From JALZCH01 sp036387135 (lineage in GTDB: Bacteria > Acidobacteriota > Blastocatellia > Pyrinomonadales > Pyrinomonadaceae): a stretch of 64,000 nucleotides of DNA. Under the pieces are notes generated by a model that had not been told where the DNA came from, did no database searches, and saw only the letters and a program-made list of their open reading frames with translations. The translations under genes were made by a program, and so were the position numbers. Location: NCBI GenBank assembly GCA_036387135.1, contig DASVUH010000062.1, forward strand, positions 62,001 to 126,000. The letters are read 5' to 3'. How positions within the stretch are numbered: the first letter of the stretch is position 1; each line of letters opens with the position of its first letter. Below are positions 32,560-41,583 of this stretch, one piece after another.

Positions 32560-34176
32560 ATGGATTTTATTACTGAAAATCTTTTAACGATTTTGATTTT
32601 GCTGCCGACGTTCGGCGCGCTGGCAATTGCCGGACACGCGATGTTTGCCAATTACGCTTCAGACGAAGCCAAAGCGGCGCAATATCGCTGGATTGCGCTC
32701 GGCGTGACCGTTCTTGTGTTTCTGGTTTCGCTCTTTTTGCTAGGCAATAATCCGCCTCCGCGCGACGGTTTTTATTTCGTCCGCAACGTGCCCTGGATCG
32801 AAGCAATCGGCTCGAATTATCACGTCGGCGTTGACGGAATGAGCATCTGGCTGGTGATTTTGACGACTTTTATTATGCCGATTGCGATTCTGTCGGCGTG
32901 GAATTCGGTCGAAAAACGCCCGGCGGCTTTTTACGCCTTTCTGCTTTTGCTCGAATCGGCGATGATCGGCGTTTTCTGCTCGCTCGATTTGCTGGTTTTT
33001 TATCTATTTTTCGAGGCGTCGCTTGTTCCGATGTTTTTCCTGATTGGAATCTGGGGCAGCACGAATCGCATCTACGCGGCGACAAAGTTTTTTATTTATA
33101 CGGCGGTCGGTTCGCTGTTGATGCTCGTCGCAATCATCGCGCTTTATTATTTGCATTTGACCGCGACCGGATTCGGCACATTCGATTACGTCACGCTGCT
33201 TAATTCTTTGAGCACGAGCGCGCTCGTTTTGCCTGCCGGAATTGCGATTTGGCTGTTTTTGGCGTTCGCGCTGGCATTTTCGATCAAAGTTCCGATGTTT
33301 CCGTTTCACACCTGGCTGCCGGACGCGCACACCGAAGCGCCGACCGCAGGTTCCGTCATTCTCGCCGCAGTTCTTCTGAAAATGGGAACTTACGGCATTT
33401 TGCGGTTTTGTTTCGGGCTTTTCCCGGAAGTGGCGCGAAATGAATATGTCGCGGGAACTTTTATTACGCTGGCGGTTATCGGAATTATCTACGGCGCGCT
33501 GGTGGCGATGGTGCAGCCGGATATGAAACGGCTCGTGGCTTATTCCTCCGTGTCGCATATGGGTTTTGTGATGCTCGGTTTGTTTTCCTTTAACGAAATC
33601 GGAATGCAGGGCGCGCTTTATCAAATGCTCAATCACGGCGTCTCGACCGGCGCGCTCTTTCTTCTCGTCGGAATGATTTACGACCGTCGGCACACGCGCG
33701 AAATCAAAGAATTCGGCGGTCTGGCAAACGTGATGCCGATTTATGCGACGTTTTTTGTGATTACCACAATGTCTTCAATCGGCTTGCCGTTTTTAAACGG
33801 TTTCGTCGGCGAATTTTTGACGATGCTCGGAATGTGGAATTCAAACGCGCTTGCCATAACAAATTCGGTCAACTGGAATTGGGTCGCTACGATGTTAGCC
33901 GGAACGGGCGTGATTTTGGCGGCGGTTTATCTGCTCTGGATGGTTCAGCGCGTGTTTTTCGGCAAAGTCACGAATCCGAAAAACCGAAATTTGAAGGATT
34001 TAAACTGGCGCGAAATCGGTTTGCTCGTGCCGCTGCTGATTTTGATGGTTTATATGGGCGTTTATCCGAAACCGTTTTTGAAACGCTCGAAAGATGCCAT
34101 CGTTGCCGTCCAACAGCGTCTGGAAAATCGCCCGGCTGGCGGCACAATTGCCGAAACAAACGAAACGCACAAATAA
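32560..34176 (+). CDS. nuoM: NADH-quinone oxidoreductase subunit M
   Basis: 538 residues, antiporter-like, about 14 membrane helices. Conserved Glu in LLLLESAMIGVFCSLDLLVF (about 127-146), Lys/His in KVPMFPFHTWLPDAHTEAPT (about 244-263) and the VAYSSVSHMGFVMLGLFSF stretch (about 326-344) match NuoM. Full length. It is 7 bases after nuoL and 13 bases before nuoN. Confidence 0.97.
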   Translation: MDFITENLLTILILLPTFGALAIAGHAMFANYASDEAKAAQYRWIALGVTVLVFLVSLFLLGNNPPPRDGFYFVRNVPWIEAIGSNYHVGVDGMSIWLVILTTFIMPIAILSAWNSVEKRPAAFYAFLLLLESAMIGVFCSLDLLVFYLFFEASLVPMFFLIGIWGSTNRIYAATKFFIYTAVGSLLMLVAIIALYYLHLTATGFGTFDYVTLLNSLSTSALVLPAGIAIWLFLAFALAFSIKVPMFPFHTWLPDAHTEAPTAGSVILAAVLLKMGTYGILRFCFGLFPEVARNEYVAGTFITLAVIGIIYGALVAMVQPDMKRLVAYSSVSHMGFVMLGLFSFNEIGMQGALYQMLNHGVSTGALFLLVGMIYDRRHTREIKEFGGLANVMPIYATFFVITTMSSIGLPFLNGFVGEFLTMLGMWNSNALAITNSVNWNWVATMLAGTGVILAAVYLLWMVQRVFFGKVTNPKNRNLKDLNWREIGLLVPLLILMVYMGVYPKPFLKRSKDAIVAVQQRLENRPAGGTIAETNETHK

Positions 34177-34188
34177 GTTTTTAAACGA

Positions 34189-35742
34189 ATGAACGCAATT
34201 TTTCTTCAACAACTCGCCAACCCGGAAATCAATTTTCCGCTGATTTTGCCCGAAACGATTGTGGCTGCGGCAGCAGCAATCGTAATGCTGATTGATTGCT
34301 TTGCGCCGCGTCAAAGATTTGTTACGAGCGCGCTTTCGATTGTCGGTTTGCTTGCGGCGGGCGCAGCGACCGTTTGGCTCTGGATGAGTCCGGGATTGGC
34401 GGGAAATCCAAACGATTTTAACGGGATGATGACGCTCGACGCCTTGCGTTTGAGCTTTACGCTCGTTTTTTTGCTCGTTTCAATTTGCACGATTTTGATT
34501 TCCGAAATCTGGGTGACAAACGAAAACGTTCCGGCGGGTGAGTATCATTCGCTTTTGCTTTTCGCTACGGTCGGGATGATGTTGATGGCGTCTGGAAACG
34601 ATCTCGTGATTTTGTTTTTAGGTCTGGAAACGCTTTCGATTGCGACTTACGTTTTGGCTGGTTTGAGGCGGACTGATTTGCGTTCAAACGAATCTTCGCT
34701 CAAATATTTTATTCTGGGTTCGTTTTCTTCGGCGTTTTTGCTTTACGGAATGGCGCTCGTTTACGGCGCAACCGGCTCAACCAATATCACGATTATCGCT
34801 TCGAGATTAGACACGGCGTTTTTTCCGGCTTTGCTGCTCGTCGGAGCGGCGATGATGCTGATCGGTTTCGGATTTAAAATCGCTGCCGCGCCTTTTCACG
34901 TCTGGACGCCGGACGTTTACGAAGGCGCGCCGACGCCAATTACTTCCCTGCTGGCGACGGGTTCAAAAGCCGCCGGTTTTGCGGCATTTTTGCGCGTTTT
35001 CATTTTTGCGTTTCCGTTTATCGCAACCGCCGCTTCGGATAATGTCTCGGCAAATCTTCATACAACCTGGCTTTCGGCTTTGAGCTTGATGGCGATGATT
35101 ACAATGGTTGTCGGCAACGTCGCGGCGATTGTGCAGAACAACATCAAAAGAATGCTCGCGTATTCTTCAATCGCGCACGCCGGTTACGCGCTGGTCGGAT
35201 TCGTCGGCGCGGGCGCGGCTCGCACCGCCGCCGAACGCGACAATGCGATTGCCGCAGTCGCGTTTTATATGCTGGCTTATGCAATTACTTCGCTCGGAGC
35301 GTTTGCCGTCGTCACGCTGCTCGCGCAGAAAGGCGACCGGCGCACCGAATTTGAAGATTACACAGGAATCGGTTTTCGCGCGCCCGTTTTGGCTTTTACT
35401 TTGAGCCTTTTTATGCTCAGCCTCTTTGGATTGCCTTTAACGGCTGGTTTTACGGGTAAAATCCTGGTTTTCCGCCCTGCTCTCGACGCCGGATTTTATC
35501 TGCTAGTCATCGTTGCGGTTATCAACACTGCGATTTCGGCTTATTATTATTTGCGTTTGATTGTCGTGATGTTTTTCCGCGAGCGAACGACCGATTGGGC
35601 TTTGCCGCGAATTCCGGCAAGCTTGGCGGTGGTTTTGATTTTGGCTGTTATAGGAGTTCTCGGTTTCGGCATTTTCAGCAACGGGGCGATCAGAGCCTTT
35701 CAAAGAAATCCGGCTGCCGCTGTCATTCAAGCCGAAAAATAG
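34189..35742 (+). CDS. nuoN: NADH-quinone oxidoreductase subunit N
   Basis: 517 residues, the third antiporter-like subunit, about 14 helices. Visible motifs: LFLGLETLSIATYVLAGLR (about 143-161), FKIAAAPFHVWTPDVYEGAP (about 228-247) and RMLAYSSIAHAGYALVGFV (about 320-338). Full length. Last gene of the nuo operon; the following palindrome and unknown gene mark the boundary. Confidence 0.97.
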   Translation: MNAIFLQQLANPEINFPLILPETIVAAAAAIVMLIDCFAPRQRFVTSALSIVGLLAAGAATVWLWMSPGLAGNPNDFNGMMTLDALRLSFTLVFLLVSICTILISEIWVTNENVPAGEYHSLLLFATVGMMLMASGNDLVILFLGLETLSIATYVLAGLRRTDLRSNESSLKYFILGSFSSAFLLYGMALVYGATGSTNITIIASRLDTAFFPALLLVGAAMMLIGFGFKIAAAPFHVWTPDVYEGAPTPITSLLATGSKAAGFAAFLRVFIFAFPFIATAASDNVSANLHTTWLSALSLMAMITMVVGNVAAIVQNNIKRMLAYSSIAHAGYALVGFVGAGAARTAAERDNAIAAVAFYMLAYAITSLGAFAVVTLLAQKGDRRTEFEDYTGIGFRAPVLAFTLSLFMLSLFGLPLTAGFTGKILVFRPALDAGFYLLVIVAVINTAISAYYYLRLIVVMFFRERTTDWALPRIPASLAVVLILAVIGVLGFGIFSNGAIRAFQRNPAAAVIQAEK

Positions 35743-35750
35743 CGCGCTGG

Positions 35751-35811
35751 AAGAATGTAGAATGTAGAATGTAAAATGTAGAAGAATCAGTTTTCTAATT
35801 CTACATTTTAC
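35751..35811. repeat. heptamer palindrome after nuoN (GAATGTA)
   Basis: Three GAATGTA heptamers and one AAATGTA, then a spacer and a partial inverted arm ending TTCTACATTTTAC. It ends two bases before the ATG of the following gene (35814). The right arm is shorter than the left. Confidence 0.82.
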
Positions 35812-35813
35812 TA

Positions 35814-36362
35814 ATGAGCGTCGGGCAGCAAAAAATTACCGAAATCTCGAAAAGCGAAAATAAAAATTCCGCGCGTTCTTCTCTGACAGACAAAATCGTT
35901 TTTTTGAAAAATGAAGCGGGCGGCGACTGGCTGCCCGCGATTTATCAAAATAAAGTCCGCACGCTCAGAACCCGATCTTTCCGGCTCGATGTTCCCGAAA
36001 AGGAAAACAAAGCCGAAATTCAATACACTTTGCTCGGAGTCGAATTAAAAATCGGAAACCAAAGAATCACTTGCCCGGATTTGGCGGCAGCCAGATTTTT
36101 GCAGGTTTTTGCCCGAATCGGTGTTTCTGAGGTTGCAATTCCTTACGACATCACTAAAATCTCTGTATTAGCGGATGAACTCGAATCCGCCTGGCAGCGC
36201 CAGTTGCTCTTTCTCGAACAATCAACCGAAAATGCTTCGCCGCAAGCTCGCTCGCGACTGCGGTCGGCTCTGGTTAAAGAACTGCGCCGCGAAATTGCGG
36301 AAATCGGCGCGGGTTCGCTGATGCCTCATTTTAATCAAAATACGAAACAGCGAAAAACCTGA
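35814..36362 (+). CDS. hypothetical protein
   Basis: 182 residues; not recognised. Soluble, mixed alpha/beta, no signal peptide. The central part (LTDKIVFLKNEAGGDWLPAI to PDLAAARFLQVFARIGVSEV) looks like a folded domain; the C-terminal third (LESAWQRQLLFLEQSTENAS, LVKELRREIAEIGAG) is helical. It may be the tail of the nuo transcription unit. A candidate sigma-54 promoter for the next gene begins just after its stop. Confidence 0.7.
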   Translation: MSVGQQKITEISKSENKNSARSSLTDKIVFLKNEAGGDWLPAIYQNKVRTLRTRSFRLDVPEKENKAEIQYTLLGVELKIGNQRITCPDLAAARFLQVFARIGVSEVAIPYDITKISVLADELESAWQRQLLFLEQSTENASPQARSRLRSALVKELRREIAEIGAGSLMPHFNQNTKQRKT

Positions 36363-36374
36363 ACGGATTTTTTC

Positions 36375-36390
36375 TGGCGCGCTGTTTGCT
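36375..36390 (+). promoter_or_regulatory. sigma-54-type promoter before the amidotransferase gene
   Basis: TGGCGCGCTGTTTGCT: GG at 36376-36377 and GC at 36388-36389, exactly ten bases apart, with one deviation from the consensus -24 box. Predicted start near 36401, 49 bases before the ATG. This is the second of three such sites found in the window. Confidence 0.6.
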
Positions 36391-36449
36391 GATAATGATG
36401 AACAACTAAATTCATTTTATATTCAACAAATTAGATTGCAAACAAGTTT

Positions 36450-37403
36450 ATGTTAGATACAGTCGGTAAAACCGAATTTTTAAATAAAAATATTACTTCA
36501 AAAGAAGCCGAGCCGCTCCCGTTTCCTTTTAATCAGCGGGCATTTTGCCGCTACGAGCCAATTGAAAAACGTATTGAAACCGCACGAGTTCTGGTCGTTA
36601 ATGATTTGCTCCGTTACGAATCGGATGTTTCCGACTTGGCGCGCAAAGAATGGAACGGCACTCTAAAGTCGCGCCTCAAGCTCGAAAACAAAATTTCGGC
36701 GATGGCTTGCGAAAATATTATGAAAAACGTCTGGCGGCTGGTAAAAAAGCCGAAGACGCTGCAAGTACATCTTTCGGAAGTCGCCGAAGCCGCCAAAGCG
36801 TTTAGCCCGGAAGCCATTGTGATGAGCGGAACTTTGACGGATTTTGATTATTATAATCCCAGGCATCTCGAAAAATTTGCGAAATTCGTCAAAAAGACAA
36901 AGATTCCGATATTAGCGATTTGCGGCGCGCACCAGCTTGTCGGACAAAGTTTCGGATTAAGACTGGCGACTCTGGACAATCTCACGCCGGCGGAAAAACG
37001 CGCCGACCGGGTTGTCGAGTATCAATATCGCTTTGTGCGCATCACAGACCCAACCGATCCGATTTTCAAAGGCATTGCTGATGACGAGAGCGGCGTCTGG
37101 CAGGATTACACCAAAGAAGCCGATAAATTGCGCGTCTGGCAAAATCACGGCTTGCAGGTAATGGGCGTCCCCGAAGGCTTTGAATTACTGGCGACGGCGG
37201 TTCTTTGCAGAAATCAGATGATGGTCAAACGCAGCGACGGACAATTGATTTACACCGTGCAGTTCCATCTCGAAAAATCGTTTGAAGATTGGAACAAAAA
37301 TCGCACTCGCTGGGAACATCAAAACGAATCGCGCGACGGGCGTATTTTATTTGAAAACTTTTTGGAGCTGGCTTTGGAGCATAAAAAGCAGCAGAAACAA
37401 TAA
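36450..37403 (+). CDS. class I glutamine amidotransferase-like protein
   Basis: 317 residues. The C-terminal ~200 residues form a class I GATase domain: nucleophile Cys158 in PILAICGAHQLVG and the His273/Glu275 pair in YTVQFHLEKSF complete the triad that releases ammonia from glutamine. The N-terminal ~100 residues are a separate alpha/beta region (PLPFPFNQRAFCRYEPIE) with no match I recognise. No synthase partner is nearby. The protein may act alone or as a gamma-glutamyl hydrolase. It has its own likely sigma-54 promoter, pointing to nitrogen- or stress-linked control, and ends at a strong terminator. Confidence 0.78.
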   Translation: MLDTVGKTEFLNKNITSKEAEPLPFPFNQRAFCRYEPIEKRIETARVLVVNDLLRYESDVSDLARKEWNGTLKSRLKLENKISAMACENIMKNVWRLVKKPKTLQVHLSEVAEAAKAFSPEAIVMSGTLTDFDYYNPRHLEKFAKFVKKTKIPILAICGAHQLVGQSFGLRLATLDNLTPAEKRADRVVEYQYRFVRITDPTDPIFKGIADDESGVWQDYTKEADKLRVWQNHGLQVMGVPEGFELLATAVLCRNQMMVKRSDGQLIYTVQFHLEKSFEDWNKNRTRWEHQNESRDGRILFENFLELALEHKKQQKQ

Positions 37404-37410
37404 ACAATCA

Positions 37411-37436
37411 AAAGGCGGTTTCACGACCGCCTTTTG
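37411..37436 (+). terminator. intrinsic terminator of the amidotransferase gene
   Basis: AAAGGCGGT (37411-37419) pairs with ACCGCCTTT (37426-37434), and TTTTG follows. It lies 8 bases after the stop codon. Confidence 0.8.
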
Positions 37437-37470
37437 TGTTAATGATACTCATTCAACTATACGAGAATAA

Positions 37471-37572
37471 GCACAACTATAAACTATCAACTTTCAACTA
37501 TAAACTGTCTTGCAAAGAAACAAAGTTTTTCTGCAGAACAGTTTATAGTTGAGAGTTTACAGTTTATAGTTT
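37471..37572. repeat. heptamer palindrome (AACTATA/CAACTAT)
   Basis: The left arm has units such as CAACTAT, AAACTAT, CAACTTT; after a ~35-base spacer the right arm has CAGTTTA, TAGTTGA, GAGTTTA, CAGTTTA. It fills the gap between two convergent genes after a regular terminator. Spacer longer than at other loci. Confidence 0.82.
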
Positions 37573-37596
37573 GCCTTTTTTGAAAGAAAGCCCTGA

Positions 37597-38295
37597 TTAA
37601 ACGTAGCTCCACAGCGCGGGCATCGAAGCGTGGTTAAATTCCGGTTTTGGGATTTGTTTTCTCAGCTCGTCCGAAAAAACGCCGTCAACACGAAAGCTGA
37701 AAGACAAGCCTTTGCCCGCGTTACTGCCGTGAAACTGATTGACCGAGTCGAACCAGGCGGAATACGAATCAACATATAATTTCTCGCCGGTTTTGTGATT
37801 GAGCATATAAAAAGGCTTGTTTTTATTTGTGCGAAACCAGAGAAACTCGTGGCAAATGTCGGTTTGGAGATGGTCGCGGTGAGCGGGAACTTCCGCGCCC
37901 GTATTGTCATAAATAATCAGGATTCTGCCGGTCGCTTTGAATGGCAATCGGGAAACAAACTGCATCACATCGGAAAATTCGTCGGCGGCTTCGGTCGGCT
38001 GCCATAATTCCGGTTTGTTGAGGTCCTGATAGTTGTAAGGCACGTCGGGTTTCGTTTTCGTCAGCCAGATTTCACGAACGCCCGGTTTATCGGGCGCGGC
38101 GCTGTCCAAACGATACTGATTCCAAAAAAAAGAATCTTTTTCCGTTTGAATATGGCGCTCGATTCTTTCGGTAATGTAGCCGTCCAGAGATTTTAATTCT
38201 TCGAGGTCTATAATTTCGTCAAACGATTTGTAACAGGGATATTTGATGCGCGCATCAACTTCTTTTTCGATTAAGCCGGTGTCGTCTTTTAGCAT
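37597..38295 (-). CDS. 2OG-Fe(II) oxygenase-like protein
   Basis: 232 residues. The metal and co-substrate ligands of the double-stranded beta-helix oxygenases appear in order: HxD as His139/Asp141 (VPAHRDHLQ), distal His189 (NQFHGSN) and Arg202 (SFSFRVDG). The sequence between them (LWFRTNKNKPFYMLNHKTGE) fits the aspartyl/prolyl hydroxylase-like fold. The N-terminal 120 residues are less familiar. No substrate can be proposed. Divergent from the haem-binding gene, sharing a short intergenic region with an AT-rich inverted sequence. Confidence 0.65.
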   Translation of the reverse strand: MLKDDTGLIEKEVDARIKYPCYKSFDEIIDLEELKSLDGYITERIERHIQTEKDSFFWNQYRLDSAAPDKPGVREIWLTKTKPDVPYNYQDLNKPELWQPTEAADEFSDVMQFVSRLPFKATGRILIIYDNTGAEVPAHRDHLQTDICHEFLWFRTNKNKPFYMLNHKTGEKLYVDSYSAWFDSVNQFHGSNAGKGLSFSFRVDGVFSDELRKQIPKPEFNHASMPALWSYV

Positions 38296-38436
38296 TTTTC
38301 TTCAAACCTTCAATTTAATCATCTTAAATCAAAATCGCGAATTTGTCTGTATATTCTATAACAAAAATCGGCGTAATATAGACAATCACTTTTTTAAAGG
38401 CATAATTTTAAAGAGTTGTTTTCCAGAGCTAAACCA

Positions 38437-38919
38437 ATGAAAAAATACTTGAAATGGTCGGCTATCGTCCTGGCGCTGATTTTTGTCGGAATTCAATTCG
38501 TCCGCCCGGCGCGGATGAATCCGCCGATTGACGAAACCGAAACAATTCAAGCCAAACTGAATGTACCGCCGGAAATTGATTCGATTTTGGCGCGCTCTTG
38601 CAACGATTGTCATTCAAACCGAACCGAGTGGGTTTGGTACAGCAATGTTGCGCCCGCATCGTGGTTTATGGCATATCACGTCGAAGAAGGGCGAATCGAG
38701 CTTAATTTTTCCGAATGGGGAAAGCTTTCGCAGGGCAGAGCTTCGCGCAAGCTCGAAGAAGTTTGCGAACAAGTCAACGCAGGCGAAATGCCGGTTTGGA
38801 ATTACGTTTTGCTGCATCCGTCGGCGCATTTAACCGATACGGACAAAAAAGCGCTTTGCGATTGGGCAAAACGCGAACAGGGAAAAATTGATGCCATTTT
38901 ACCTCAGGCGCAAAATTAA
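38437..38919 (+). CDS. membrane-anchored haem-binding domain protein
   Basis: 160 residues from ATG 38437. One N-terminal membrane helix (WSAIVLALIFVGIQFV, about 7-22) anchors a periplasmic domain with a single c-type haem motif, CNDCH (Cys55, Cys58, His59). The strings SNRTEWVWYSNVAPASWFM and KLEEVCEQVNAGEMPVWNY with a Met that may be the distal ligand match the haem-bd family common in Bacteroidota and relatives. It probably transfers electrons in the periplasm. Ends in an exceptionally long palindromic terminator. Confidence 0.85.
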   Translation: MKKYLKWSAIVLALIFVGIQFVRPARMNPPIDETETIQAKLNVPPEIDSILARSCNDCHSNRTEWVWYSNVAPASWFMAYHVEEGRIELNFSEWGKLSQGRASRKLEEVCEQVNAGEMPVWNYVLLHPSAHLTDTDKKALCDWAKREQGKIDAILPQAQN

Positions 38920-38985
38920 TTGCCCTTCGCAACGAAGCAAATAAACGCTCCGAAACGCTTTTGATTTCCGCCAATTTAAATATTG

Positions 38986-39029
38986 CAGTATAGAAAAGGC
39001 GAAATAATTATTTCGCCTTTTCTATACTG
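38986..39029. terminator. perfect 21-bp palindromic terminator
   Basis: CAGTATAGAAAAGGCGAAAT begins the left arm at 38986 (21 bases to 39006); the right arm 39009-39029 is its exact complement, with only two bases between. It stands between two convergent genes and can serve both. Far longer than a normal intrinsic terminator stem. Confidence 0.8.
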
Positions 39030-39076
39030 TTTTGCAAAAGCCCGCAATTGACTGAACCAAAAATTCGGAAAACTCG

Positions 39077-39745
39077 TTAAAATTGATTGGGATTATTTTT
39101 ATTTTCTGATTCGTTGACAGGTTGTTTGGCTTGTTGAACGGGACTTTTCTCCGGTTCCACGGCGGATTCGGTTTTGTTTGTTTCGACAGCAGTTGTATCT
39201 CCCGGCAGCGGCTGTACGGGCGGTGTGGAAACGAGCGAGGTTTCGGTTTGAATCGGCTCGATTTTCGTTGCTATTTGAGGCGGAGGCGCAACAGGTTTTA
39301 AAGGCTCTAAGATTCCTGCTCTATCAGAAATCTCATCGGGCGAAGCGCTCAAAACATCGTTAAATTCCTTAAGCAGCATTTTGCGAAGTTGACCGTTTTT
39401 ACCCAAAATCTGGACTTCCGGTTCTCCCTTGACCGGCGTTGTTACAACCACAAATGCCAAACGCGAGTGATTCTCGAAATCGCGGTTCTCAATTTTATTT
39501 CCGCTCCCGTCATAAGAAACCGAGATTTGCGAATTATAAGCTCCAATTCTCGTTTCTTTTTTCCGGCTGGAATTTTCGGAGGCGAAAGAAGCCTGCTCAG
39601 TGCCGGGTAAAACATCCGAGCCTGCCGCCGGCGGCGCATTGTTATTTTTGAGGATGTCCGAAGCCTGGCTGTTCTTAGACCTGGAACAACCTGAGGAAAT
39701 CATTAATGCAAATAAAATCGACAAAAACAGAAGATTCTTTTTCAT
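39077..39745 (-). CDS. predicted lipoprotein
   Basis: 222 residues. Signal peptide with lipobox (LMISSGC, Cys about residue 20), then a Ser/Asn-rich spacer, a modest central folded segment (about 68-135: NSQISVSYDGSGNKIENRD, PEVQILGKNGQLRKMLLKEF) and a Pro/Glu/Thr-rich disordered tail. Function unknown. It lies 84 bases downstream of the minor-pilin operon on the same strand and could be its last member. Confidence 0.72.
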   Translation of the reverse strand: MKKNLLFLSILFALMISSGCSRSKNSQASDILKNNNAPPAAGSDVLPGTEQASFASENSSRKKETRIGAYNSQISVSYDGSGNKIENRDFENHSRLAFVVVTTPVKGEPEVQILGKNGQLRKMLLKEFNDVLSASPDEISDRAGILEPLKPVAPPPQIATKIEPIQTETSLVSTPPVQPLPGDTTAVETNKTESAVEPEKSPVQQAKQPVNESENKNNPNQF

Positions 39746-39829
39746 ATCCTGAGCGCGTAAAACAATTTTACTTTTGGCTGAATAACAAATAGCTGCGTTT
39801 TCGCTTTTAAAATTTTAAGCTAGCGACAA

Positions 39830-41560
39830 TTACTTCTCGGCAATGCCGATAACAAAGTTGCTGATACCGAGAAGCCCGTTGTTGGCGGCGCTTGAATTGA
39901 AAACGATTTCAGAGTTTCCGCCGCCCGAAGTCTCATATCTCGGACCCAAGAATCCGCTTAGGGCAACAGCCGAGTCGCCTAAATTGTTTTTATCATACGG
40001 TACGACCACTATGTTTCCTTCTAAGATTCCGCTGCCGCCGCCGCTTCGCTCAAATCCTGCTGCTCCGGTGACGATAATGAGTCCTTTAAAACGGAATGCA
40101 CCTTTAAATTCCAGCTTTCCGGTGCAGACCAAAATTCCTCCGCCGTCCGTATTAGGTTCGAATGTCGCATTGCCGTCAATAAACGTAATGCCTTTTCCCG
40201 TATAATAATCTCCGATGCCGTCACTTTCGGAAGGAGTTGAAGTAAAGTATCTGCCTGAGTTGTAAGCGACCGTATATAGATTGTCTGGACCGTTGAAAAG
40301 CGTATTGTGCAAGCTTGTCGCATTATACAACCAGTCGGGCATTTCATCTGCCACATTGGAGGCTCTTCCGTCGAGCCAGGGTTTTCCGTCATTAACTTGC
40401 GTGTTGACATTAGTGAGATTTGTGTCGTTGGTCACACCGATTGGGGGAAGATTGATGTTTGAAACAACGTCGTCACCCTTAATTTTCTGAGCGTTGGAAT
40501 TGCCCGCGCTAAAATGAAATCCGTTTGTGCGACCGACCAAAGTTAAAGTGGCGGGCGCTGACAACCCATCGAAAAAGTTTTTCCGAATAATAGCTTCAAG
40601 CTGTTTTTGCGCACCGCGCGGTCCGAAACCGGTTGAACGCAAGACGAGGCGCTGCGGTTCGACGGCGGTGACATTTCCTTCAATTTCCGTTGTGGGCAAA
40701 CCCGCAGTTAATTCTCTACTGTTATTCAAGTTCTTAATAGTAATAAGACTGCCCTTTAGCTCCAAAACTCCTGAATCGAAAGTAAACTTAACATTCCCGG
40801 TCGCCGTGCCTCCGGTTACTGTTCCCCGAACCACTTTCGTAGCCTCGTATGGTTTAGTCATCTTATAGATGATTTCAAAGCGGACGCCGTCCGACGGAAG
40901 TGTCCCAACTCCCAACACTGTAAAGCTTCCAAGTTTTGCAGTTGCTCCCAAATTTGTTGAGACGTTAAGATTTGTAGTTTCTGCGACTGCGGGCGCGCTG
41001 TATGAAAGGGTGAGATTACCGTTGCTGTAGGTTTGATTCTGTAAGCCACCGATTTTCCATTTCTCAATTTTGTAAGAAAGCAAGGTGGTTGTGTTATCGG
41101 GGTCTAAAATTTGGAGGCTAAAACCCTGCCCGGTTAGATTATTGATTACTACGCGACCGTCATTATTATAAGCCAGCCAGCGTGATAGTCTCGGGAAAGC
41201 CGTATCGCCGGCAGCGTTTGAAGTACCGACTTGTACGGCTTTGCGGTAATCAATTTCATTGGCGGTGTCGTCCTCGGATTTATTCGGATCAATCAAGGGC
41301 GATGGATTAACAGGGCTGCTATCATTGCTATCGTTTCGGAAAACATCGAGCGCGGATTGAATACCGCTTTCCGCGGCATAATACGCCTGCTGATCGGCGA
41401 CCGCGTCAGTGACGTTGGCGGTATTCAATGTAGCCGCGAAAAGCAAAGCGCTTCCCGCAACCAGCAGCAACATAGAAATTAACAACACCGTGACGAGGGC
41501 TGCTCCTCGCTCGTTTTCCCGGTTTTTGATTTTGTTTTTTTGTTCGCTAATGTTTTCCAT
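39830..41560 (-). CDS. PilX-like minor pilin-associated protein
   Basis: 576 residues. The N-terminus has a membrane helix RGAALVTVLLISMLLLVAGS after a basic segment and then NVTDAVADQQAYYAAESGIQ, the signature of the PilX N-terminal domain in type IV pilus assembly. The rest is a long, beta-rich Thr/Asn/Gly region with no clear domain, much larger than typical PilX (~200 residues). ATG 41560 is preferred to 41575. Last of the four pilin-like genes, probably at or near the pilus tip. Confidence 0.8.
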   Translation of the reverse strand: MENISEQKNKIKNRENERGAALVTVLLISMLLLVAGSALLFAATLNTANVTDAVADQQAYYAAESGIQSALDVFRNDSNDSSPVNPSPLIDPNKSEDDTANEIDYRKAVQVGTSNAAGDTAFPRLSRWLAYNNDGRVVINNLTGQGFSLQILDPDNTTTLLSYKIEKWKIGGLQNQTYSNGNLTLSYSAPAVAETTNLNVSTNLGATAKLGSFTVLGVGTLPSDGVRFEIIYKMTKPYEATKVVRGTVTGGTATGNVKFTFDSGVLELKGSLITIKNLNNSRELTAGLPTTEIEGNVTAVEPQRLVLRSTGFGPRGAQKQLEAIIRKNFFDGLSAPATLTLVGRTNGFHFSAGNSNAQKIKGDDVVSNINLPPIGVTNDTNLTNVNTQVNDGKPWLDGRASNVADEMPDWLYNATSLHNTLFNGPDNLYTVAYNSGRYFTSTPSESDGIGDYYTGKGITFIDGNATFEPNTDGGGILVCTGKLEFKGAFRFKGLIIVTGAAGFERSGGGSGILEGNIVVVPYDKNNLGDSAVALSGFLGPRYETSGGGNSEIVFNSSAANNGLLGISNFVIGIAEK

Positions 41561-41583
41561 AATCCGACTCCTCAAAATTAGTC

